This document shows, piece after piece, positions 6,816 through 11,068 of a DNA stretch of 11,068 nucleotides. The position numbers and the translations under genes were made by a program. The DNA is taken from assembly GCA_035347995.1 (NCBI GenBank), contig DAOPQD010000097.1, positions 1 to 11,068 of the forward strand, in the 5' to 3' direction. Below the pieces are notes generated by a model. The model was not told the origin of the DNA and made no database searches. It was given only the letters and a program-made list of their open reading frames with translations. The stretch's first letter is position 1. Each line of letters opens with the position of its first letter. Origin of the DNA: JAAZNO01 sp012798275 (lineage in GTDB: Bacteria; Chloroflexota; Anaerolineae; B4-G1; SLSP01).

Positions 6816-7874
6816 CTACTCTCGCAGCGCCTCCGGCAACGCCGCCGCGTTATCAACTACGGGGGGGAGGAGCAGGGGCTGCCAGTTTTCCGCCATGATC
6901 TGCTGTCCCTCCGGGCCGATCAGAAAGCGAACCAGTTCGGCGGCCAGGTCGGGATGGGGCGCGTTGGAGGGGATGGTCAGGCCGTAGAGGATGGTCTCGC
7001 CCTCGAACTCCGGGTTGACGGTAGCGAAACGTTGGAAGTCCAGTTTGACGCGGACCCGCCGGTAATAAGCCTCCGCATAGGCCGGATCGCTCAGGTTGAT
7101 CGCCGGCGGCAGGGATAGAAAGCGCAGGTTGCGTTGGCGGGAGACACTCTGGTACTCGAAAGCGTAATCCAGATCGCCGGATTCCAGCAAGCCCAGCAAT
7201 TGGACGCTGGCGCCACGCAGCTCCAGACCGCGCCCCTCCTCCGGTTCCAGCACTTCAGGGACAAGGATGATGTCGAGAGCGTCGGTTTCCTGCACCCGCA
7301 CGGGCTTTGTGAAGCGGTCACCGAAAAGGTTGTAGAAGAGGTCAGGCTCGTTGTAGAAGTGGGTCGCCAGCTGGGCCGTCATCATGCTGCGATACCCGCA
7401 GGCATCGAAGCGCGGGTCGGCGAGGCCGAACAGCACGTCAGGCCGCGAGAGGATCTCGTACCAGTTATCGGCGGTGATCTCATCGGCGTAAGCGCTCTGC
7501 GAGGTGTAGGCCAGGCCCAGCTGGTTGGTGGCGAACTGCATCGTCCACTCGGCGTAGGGTCGGCCCGTCTCCGGCACCTTCGTCGTGTACATCAGCAGCG
7601 GGATCAGGGAATAGTCGGCCACGGCAACCACATCGGCCAGTTCCCCCAGTTCCGACACGTGTCGGACACACTGGATGGAGCCGTGGCCTTCCATCAACAC
7701 GTCCACGTCGGGATGCTGAACCTCAAAGGCGCGCTCCAGCTCGTCGAAGGGGACGACGAGGCTTCCGGCCAGCAACACCCGCACCTGGGTCCGCTCCCGC
7801 TGCCGGGGGGGCTCAACGCAGGCGCTGAGCGCGAGCAGCATCAACGCGAGCAGCAGAAGTGATAGTTTCTTCAT
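6816..7874 (-). CDS. wtpA: Tungstate/molybdate-binding lipoprotein (WtpA family)
   Basis: The extracytoplasmic binding protein that delivers tungstate or molybdate to WtpB, 352 residues. A lipoprotein signal peptide (MKK, hydrophobic run, LSAC) puts the lipidated cysteine at 19. Family hallmarks are AGSL (36-39), the GHGS loop (S66), 'ELADVVAVADYSLIP', 'DEITADNWYEIL', 'LADPRFDACGYRS' (about 151-163) and 'FEYQSV' (about 239-244). From what is known of archaeal WtpA/ModA, Ser residues of the first two loops and carboxylates near D153 and E240 are likely anion ligands. The frame continues upstream to 7970, but the ATG at 7874 is right because the signal peptide starts there. No good ribosome binding site precedes it. 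Confidence 0.9.
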   Translation of the reverse strand: MKKLSLLLLALMLLALSACVEPPRQRERTQVRVLLAGSLVVPFDELERAFEVQHPDVDVLMEGHGSIQCVRHVSELGELADVVAVADYSLIPLLMYTTKVPETGRPYAEWTMQFATNQLGLAYTSQSAYADEITADNWYEILSRPDVLFGLADPRFDACGYRSMMTAQLATHFYNEPDLFYNLFGDRFTKPVRVQETDALDIILVPEVLEPEEGRGLELRGASVQLLGLLESGDLDYAFEYQSVSRQRNLRFLSLPPAINLSDPAYAEAYYRRVRVKLDFQRFATVNPEFEGETILYGLTIPSNAPHPDLAAELVRFLIGPEGQQIMAENWQPLLLPPVVDNAAALPEALRE

Positions 7875-7892
7875 CGTTATTTCGGCCGGCCG

Positions 7893-7916
7893 GGGCGTCC
7901 GGCGCCTCGAACGCCC
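7893..7916 (-). other. GC-rich hairpin between lipoprotein gene and wtpA
   Basis: GGGCGT (7893-7898) and ACGCCC (7911-7916) form a perfect 6-bp stem with a 12-nt loop in the 61-bp gap. There is no T-run, so it is not a standard terminator. It could be an mRNA processing or stability element that adjusts WtpA level relative to its neighbours, which is inference. GGCCGGCC follows it immediately. Confidence 0.35.
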
Positions 7917-7935
7917 TCGCCGTCCCATCCCCTGT

Positions 7936-8919
7936 TCACGGCAGGTCAATTTCGATGGTCTCGACGCCACCGATCCAGTTCGCTTTTTCCAGATCAGGGC
8001 CGATCAGGCGCAGCGGCCAGTATTTCTCCGGCAACGGCGCGCCGTTCAGCCGATAGGCGAGGAAGATTTTGTTATTGCGCGCGATCGGGGCGCTCTCCAG
8101 CGTGATGCTGTAGCCGTCGCTGGCGATCAGATGAATCTCGTAGCCGGCCGCAGCCAGGTCATCATTGAAGGCCCCACTTTCGTGCTTGTTCTCATCGTCC
8201 ACCCGTCCGGCCAGCAACCAGAGGGGGATGCCCTCCCAGGTCTGCCCTTCGGCGTCGGTCCAGGAAGTGCCGTGGCAGCTCGGGGAAGACCCGGTCTCGA
8301 AGGTGCCGCGGTCCATCTCCTCGCTCAGCGCGCCCTTCAGGTGAAGCGTCCACTCATCCTGAGCCGCTTTGACCTCAATGGACTCGACCCACTTGATCCA
8401 CCAGTGGCCGTCGGTGACGACCTTGTCGGTGCCCAGGATCGCCATGCGCAGGGGACCGTCGCGATCCGCCGGAATGGGCTGGCCCTCTTCCTCATAGGCG
8501 ATGACGGTCCAGAGTTTGCCGTCGTAGGGCTTGTTCGTGCCGTCGCTGGGATCGTAGGTGTCATAATTGCCGGTGACGATCTGATCGTAGGAGAAGGTCA
8601 TCTGGTAGCCGTCCTTCGCCGTGATCTGGATGCTGTTCTCCTGGGAGAAGCCGCCCACGAGGGCGCACAGGTCTTCGACGGTGACGCCTTTGAAGGTCGT
8701 CGGCGGGGTGACCTTGCCCACGCTGCTGATACGGCCGCCGGGCCCCTCGTAGGCGGGCAAGGCCTGCAGCTCCTCCCAGGTCAGCGTGACGCTTTTCTCG
8801 CCGGAGGTAACCGTCAGCGTGACGTCGGGGGCCGGCGCCTTGGCCGATCCGCCGCCGCAGCCGACAAGCAGCGCGAGCGTCAGGATAGAGGCAACAATGG
8901 AAAGGAAACGTTTGCTCAT
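7936..8919 (-). CDS. Lipoprotein with two sulfite-oxidase-type molybdopterin-fold modules
   Basis: A 327-residue extracytoplasmic lipoprotein: the signal peptide ends in LVGC with Cys21, followed by a GGGSAKAPAP linker. Two copies of a module related to the oxidoreductase molybdopterin-binding (SUOX) domain follow, about 33-185 and 190-327. Shared landmarks are a short leading strand pair, FKGV / WEGI before a helix, 'I.A.DGY' (101-105 and 266-270) and 'GPLRMAILG' / 'WPLRLIGPD' before 'WVESIEV' / 'IGGVETIEI'. Only module 2 has a cysteine (C215, SCHGTSW) about where SUOX proteins ligate molybdenum; module 1 has none, so at most one module could be a classical Mo site. AAGGAG 7 nt before the ATG is a good site. 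It sits between the small lipoprotein and wtpA in the operon. Enzyme, cofactor carrier and pure binding protein all remain possible. Confidence 0.85.
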   Translation of the reverse strand: MSKRFLSIVASILTLALLVGCGGGSAKAPAPDVTLTVTSGEKSVTLTWEELQALPAYEGPGGRISSVGKVTPPTTFKGVTVEDLCALVGGFSQENSIQITAKDGYQMTFSYDQIVTGNYDTYDPSDGTNKPYDGKLWTVIAYEEEGQPIPADRDGPLRMAILGTDKVVTDGHWWIKWVESIEVKAAQDEWTLHLKGALSEEMDRGTFETGSSPSCHGTSWTDAEGQTWEGIPLWLLAGRVDDENKHESGAFNDDLAAAGYEIHLIASDGYSITLESAPIARNNKIFLAYRLNGAPLPEKYWPLRLIGPDLEKANWIGGVETIEIDLP

Positions 8920-9031
8920 AGTCAGCTCCTTACATGGGATGTGGGATAAAACTACTCACAAGGCTCATGCAATGCGCCAAGCTCTAACCGCCGAGAGCGC
9001 AACACGCGCAGAGAGGCTCATCAGGTTCCTC

Positions 9032-9505
9032 TCACTTCGCTTCGATAGAGGCCACGTCTTTGACCCAAAAGCTGCTTCCAAAACCGGGCATCAACAGCCG
9101 CAGGCTACCCTCGGTGAAAGCGATCAGGCAATCGGCGCAGGCTTTGGCGTCCTCTAGGGCGACCACGACGCTGTAGCCGTCAGAGGCAGTGATGGCGAGG
9201 GTCGTGCCGGGGTCGGGCTGGGCCTGCTCCAGGAGTGTGCTCAGCAGGACGCCGGTGTAGCTCTGCTTGCCGTCCTTGGGGTGCTCGATGGTTTTCTTGA
9301 CCGTTCCCAACCCCTCCAGGTCAGCCATCGAGAGGGTCAGCTCGCGCTGCACCTTGCCGGTAAAGGTGAGGACGATTTCGCCGGCCGGCGCGGCAGTGCT
9401 CTCAGAGGGCGCGAGCGGCTCCGGCGTGGGTGTGGCCTGAGTGCAGCCGGCCATCAGCGCCAGAGTGATAAGTAGCATGATGAAGGTTCGGATCGTTCCT
9501 GACAT
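9032..9505 (-). CDS. Small lipoprotein with one molybdopterin-fold (SUOX-like) module
   Basis: A 157-residue lipoprotein encoded first in the wtp operon. The lipobox LMAGC sets the lipidated cysteine at 21, followed by a linker rich in Thr, Pro, Ser and Ala. The rest (about 43-157) is a single module of the kind found twice in the next gene: 'YTGVLLSTLL', 'ITASDGYSVVV' and 'SLRLLMPGFGSSFWVKDVASIE'. The place of the molybdenum-ligating cysteine is occupied by a Glu/His/Lys stretch, so classical Moco ligation is unlikely. Instead there is a C123-A-D-C126 pair late in the domain. The ATG at 9505 has AGGAGG 7 nt upstream. The frame runs further upstream to 9751, but that part crosses the intrinsic terminator and is not coding. 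General annotations would call it a molybdopterin-dependent oxidoreductase; I doubt the catalytic part of that name. Confidence 0.82.
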   Translation of the reverse strand: MSGTIRTFIMLLITLALMAGCTQATPTPEPLAPSESTAAPAGEIVLTFTGKVQRELTLSMADLEGLGTVKKTIEHPKDGKQSYTGVLLSTLLEQAQPDPGTTLAITASDGYSVVVALEDAKACADCLIAFTEGSLRLLMPGFGSSFWVKDVASIEAK

Positions 9506-9544
9506 CGCCTGACCTCCTGGGCTCTGGGGTGAAAGTGTTGAGGT

Positions 9545-9586
9545 GAATGCGCCAATCCTGGCCCAACGAACGGGGGGCCAGCATCC
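9545..9586 (-). promoter_or_regulatory. Bulged hairpin between terminator and first lipoprotein gene
   Basis: TGGCCC (9559-9564) pairs with GGGCCA (9575-9580), and outer segments near 9545-9550 and 9581-9586 (GGAUGC with GCAUUC on the RNA, one G-U pair) extend it across an 8-nt bulge. It lies after the terminator T-run and 25 nt before the ribosome binding site. It may affect mRNA stability or translation; no function is demonstrated. Confidence 0.35.
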
Positions 9587-9588
9587 GC

Positions 9589-9628
9589 AAAAAAAAACCG
9601 GCGTCCGTCTGGAAAGGCGGGCGCCGGT
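9589..9628 (-). terminator. Intrinsic terminator in the wtp operon leader (attenuator)
   Basis: On the minus-strand transcript a stem of ACCGGCG, one mismatch and CCG (9628-9618) pairs with CGG and CGCCGGT (9607-9597) around a 10-nt loop, and is followed directly by a run of nine Ts (9597-9589). This is a textbook Rho-independent terminator. It lies about 85 nt upstream of the first gene and about 250 nt downstream of the only visible promoter, so it must be conditional for the operon to be expressed. Confidence 0.87.
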
Positions 9629-9880
9629 GTCGAGGCACACGAAGTCCTCTGGTCTCCTTTCCAAATCCGGGAGGCGTGATCGTTTCCCATCACACCCTAT
9701 CGCCCAACTTCCATAGGCTCGAGCCCCCTCATCCAGGCCCCTGTCCCCCAAGGGACAAGAGAGTGGGAAAGACGCCGGCCGGCCCTGCAGGCAGTTGGGT
9801 CGGAGAACTAAAATTGAGCTGGCGTAGCCATGTTAAAGGTTGAAGCGGTCCTACTTCCCCTTGCGGGAAGGCCCTGTAGT
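9629..9880 (-). promoter_or_regulatory. Structured 5' leader of the wtp operon, candidate riboswitch
   Basis: The transcript from about 9878 to the terminator holds no credible gene but several stems. They are a 5'-terminal hairpin (CUAC/GUAG and UUCCC/GGGAA, 9851-9879); a hairpin TGTCCC/GGGACA (9742-9757); a 9-bp stem at 9672-9680 with 9689-9697, capped by a GGGAAACG loop; and a 5-bp outer helix (9707-9711 with 9641-9645) that encloses it. Two 8-nt segments complement the terminator exactly: GACGCCGG (9771-9778) pairs with its 3' arm (9598-9605), and CCTTTCCA (9656-9663) pairs with its loop (9610-9617). The first could act as an antiterminator. Given the operon below, a molybdenum- or tungsten-cofactor riboswitch (Moco/Tuco type) is the leading idea; I could not confirm its consensus by eye. 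Confidence 0.5.
9716..9757. repeat. GC-rich palindromic segment, possible REP-like element
   Basis: A 10-bp perfect palindrome GGCTCGAGCC (9716-9725) is followed by a perfect TGTCCC-CCAA-GGGACA hairpin (9742-9757), with the run of pyrimidines and CC dinucleotides between them typical of dispersed intergenic repeats in GC-rich bacteria. Only one copy is in the window, so repetition is not shown here. It may simply be part of the leader structure. Confidence 0.25.
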
Positions 9881-9884
9881 TTTA

Positions 9885-9912
9885 AGTATACCAGCGCCCT
9901 GAAAAAGATCAA
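9885..9912 (-). promoter_or_regulatory. Sigma70-like promoter of the wtp operon leader
   Basis: On the minus strand TTGATC (9912-9907) and TATACT (9890-9885) are separated by 16 bp. The -10 matches consensus at 5 of 6 positions and the -35 at 4 of 6. Transcription would begin near 9878 and pass through the attenuator into the lipoprotein gene at 9505. No other good promoter was seen between here and 9505. Confidence 0.6.
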
Positions 9913-9969
9913 ACGGCTTCACGGTAATGGCGCGGCGGTGAGGAAAATCCACACGGGAATTTCTCATGG

Positions 9970-10200
9970 AGCGCAGGTGAAGGCATGTGATCGTACGGCC
10001 GCGCGCCGTAGTCGTAGAAGCCCAGGGACGCCTCCTCCCGCTGGCCGGTGAAGCGCCGGTCGGTGGAGAAGTTCCCCGAGGCGTAGTCCACTATACGGAG
10101 TGTCGTGCTTGAAGGACACTCCCGCGCCACTGGCATTTATGGCCAGGCTGACGGAGCCCGAATGGATAGCAATCTCCGCCTGCGGCTTGAGAGCCAAAGC
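9970..10200 (-). pseudogene. RHS/YD-repeat core-domain fragment, frameshifted and truncated
   Basis: Two minus-strand frames together spell a decayed RHS repeat-associated core. The upstream frame gives 'GSVSLAINASGAGVSFKHDTPY', broken here as GSVSLAINASG then KHDTPY, which resembles the DHLGSTSL...ASGxVV...YxPYG stretch of RHS cores. The downstream frame gives 'STDRRFTGQREEASLGFY' followed by DYGARPYD, the hallmark RFTGQ...GLYxYGARYYD motif. The switch between frames falls at a run of four Cs (plus strand 10074-10077), consistent with a one-base indel. There is no start, no long upstream repeat region and no recognisable toxin tip, so this is a remnant. RHS proteins are large secreted or surface polymorphic-toxin carriers; this piece can no longer do that. 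Confidence 0.75.
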
Positions 10201-10215
10201 CCTTTTCCTCAGCGA

Positions 10216-10231
10216 GTGACCGCGACGTCAC
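10216..10231. repeat. Short inverted repeat after the PIN gene pair
   Basis: GTGAC-CGCGAC-GTCAC is a perfect 5-bp inverted repeat 22 nt beyond the stop codon of the small partner gene. No T-run follows, so a terminator role is only possible. It lies between the gene pair and the RHS fragment. Confidence 0.25.
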
Positions 10232-10253
10232 AGGTGCAGGCGGGATAGGTGGG

Positions 10254-10463
10254 TTACTCCGCCGGTGGAGCTTCTTCTTGCTGATAAGCCTGAATCTGCT
10301 CGGCCAGCGTTTTTACATCCACGGGTTTAAGCCAGGCGTGTCGCTCTACCGAATAATCGCCATAGCCGGCCTCGAATTGCTGCAAGAACCGCACCATTCC
10401 CACAGCGCCCAACCGCTCGGATAGAGCTGCTAGCCCGGCATAGTGCACTTCCATCAAGGTCAT
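10254..10463 (-). CDS. Small partner protein of PIN-domain gene (antitoxin candidate)
   Basis: A 69-residue protein beginning MTLMEVHYAGLAALSERLG and continuing with 'GMVRFLQQFEAGYGDYSVER', then 'HAWL'. I recognise the type from small genes found next to PIN-domain genes of the CCxNRPFDDQ kind, but not a named family. No DNA-binding fold is obvious. The N-terminal half is helical, and the middle has a conserved-looking Gly/Tyr/Asp/Glu-Arg-His cluster. The chosen ATG at 10463 overlaps the PIN stop codon as ATGA, the usual sign of translational coupling; upstream in-frame ATG (10478) and GTG (10487) starts lie inside the PIN gene. An antitoxin role is inferred from pairing only. Confidence 0.7.
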   Translation of the reverse strand: MTLMEVHYAGLAALSERLGAVGMVRFLQQFEAGYGDYSVERHAWLKPVDVKTLAEQIQAYQQEEAPPAE

Positions 10464-10924
10464 TGTTCGGGTTGCCATTCGTCCCACAGCTCCCTCAACC
10501 AGGTCAGTGGATTCGCCACGGGCACGGCTAAAGCCGGCGCCAGGCGTGCCGCACGGCGCAAGAGCGCGTAGTCTGTCGTGAGGAAAACGTCCGCGCGACC
10601 GGCCTCCGCGGCGGCGATATGCAGCGCATCAAAGGCGTCCAGACCCAGCCGTTCCAGCTCCACCGCGCGGCTCGTGACGGTGGCCTCTATGCCGACGTAG
10701 CGATGGGCATGGTGGGCCAGCAAATGAACCCGCTGACGCCGTTTTGGGTCTGGCGTTTGGGCGATCTCATAGTCAAGGACGGCGCTGCCCAACCATTCCC
10801 ATTGTCGCGCTTCGCAGCGAGCCAGAATCAGCAAGACGGCTTCCGCTTCCAGGCGAATATGCTCCTGCGTCTGATCATCAAAAGGCCGGTTCAAGCAACA
10901 GGCATCCAGGTAAACGGTCTTCAT
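10460..10924 (-). CDS. PIN-domain protein, VapC-like ribonuclease toxin candidate
   Basis: A 154-residue PIN-domain protein, predicted to be a Mg/Mn-dependent ribonuclease. The first strand carries the catalytic aspartate in 'VYLDACCLNRPFDDQTQ' (D7). Other acidic residues at the expected places are E53 (DYEIAQ), D99 in 'GLDAFDALHIAAAE' and D118 in 'FLTTD'. The double cysteine and NRPFDDQ segment mark a subgroup widespread in cyanobacteria, Chloroflexota and relatives. The ATG at 10924 lacks a clear ribosome binding site, but a promoter lies 37 nt upstream of it. It overlaps the downstream small gene by 4 bp. The toxin gene comes first here, unlike typical VapBC order. The family call is firm; the toxin role is inference. 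Confidence 0.88.
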   Translation of the reverse strand: MKTVYLDACCLNRPFDDQTQEHIRLEAEAVLLILARCEARQWEWLGSAVLDYEIAQTPDPKRRQRVHLLAHHAHRYVGIEATVTSRAVELERLGLDAFDALHIAAAEAGRADVFLTTDYALLRRAARLAPALAVPVANPLTWLRELWDEWQPEQ

Positions 10925-10967
10925 GGCACGTAACTATGTATGGCTCTGGAGTCAGTGAAGTACTATT

Positions 10968-10995
10968 ATCATACTGCAATCTTGAGAAATGTCTA
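10968..10995 (-). promoter_or_regulatory. Sigma70-like promoter of the PIN gene pair
   Basis: On the minus strand TAGACA (10995-10990) and TATGAT (10973-10968) are separated by 16 bp, each matching consensus at 5 of 6 positions. The predicted start near 10961 gives a leader of about 37 nt before the PIN ATG. The surrounding bases are more AT-rich than the genes, as expected for a promoter region. Confidence 0.55.
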
Positions 10996-11068
10996 CACCA
11001 TTCCAAAAGCGATTGAGATCCTATGGATTTGGTACAACGGCACTTGCATTGACGAGACCTGCAAGAAC

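Noticed and set aside
4893..7118. Long plus-strand open frame (741 codons) antisense to wtpC, wtpB and wtpA
   Set aside because: It is rich in Gln, Arg, His, Gly and Pro with no recognisable domain, and runs opposite three well-supported genes. It is a shadow of GC-rich codon use.
7875..7970. Upstream extension of wtpA to 7970
   Set aside because: The extension is arginine-rich and overlaps the end of the preceding gene. The lipoprotein signal peptide starts at the ATG at 7874.
9506..9751. Upstream extension of the small lipoprotein frame to 9751
   Set aside because: It would add 82 residues before a clear lipoprotein signal peptide, crosses a strong terminator with a T-run, and ignores the AGGAGG site just before 9505.
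1..11068. tRNA, rRNA, CRISPR array, insertion sequence ends
   Set aside because: No cloverleaf, rRNA signature, regularly spaced repeats or transposase with terminal inverted repeats was seen in the window.

Overview
The window reads as bacterial chromosome from a moderately high-GC organism. The best guess is Chloroflexota (Anaerolineae-like): several lipoproteins with Thr/Pro/Ser-rich linkers, an archaeal-type WtpABC tungstate/molybdate transporter, a PIN-domain gene of a kind common in environmental bacteria, and an RHS-core remnant. The taxonomic call is an inference from gene content. Every well-supported gene lies on the minus strand, so the sections below run right to left, in the direction of transcription.

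(1) Right edge to about 10250: a promoter drives a PIN-domain ribonuclease-like gene, which overlaps a 69-residue partner gene by ATGA. This looks like a toxin-antitoxin-type pair with the toxin gene first. (2) About 10200-9970: a decayed, frameshifted fragment of an RHS/YD-repeat core domain. (3) 9912-9506: a sigma70-like promoter and a roughly 370-nt untranslated leader. It contains several hairpins and a strong intrinsic terminator (stem plus nine Ts) placed upstream of the first gene, so it looks like an attenuator or riboswitch controlling the operon below.

(4) 9505-4878: a five-gene operon. Two extracytoplasmic lipoproteins related to the sulfite-oxidase-type molybdopterin-binding fold (one single-module, one with two modules) are followed by the binding protein WtpA, the permease WtpB and the ATPase WtpC. 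The simplest reading is molybdate or tungstate uptake under feedback from the leader. The two lipoproteins have an unknown role beside it and are the most interesting proteins here. An inverted repeat follows wtpC.

(5) 4877-4496: a non-coding region with a near-consensus promoter (TTGACA, 17 bp, TATACT). A perfect palindrome sits inside its spacer and a second inverted repeat lies around the transcription start. (6) 4495-1: a probable four-gene operon with a radical SAM/SPASM-type protein, a winged-helix regulator, a patatin-like phospholipase and an MFS exporter that runs off the left edge. The regulator may bind the palindromes at the promoter. The pathway served is not evident.
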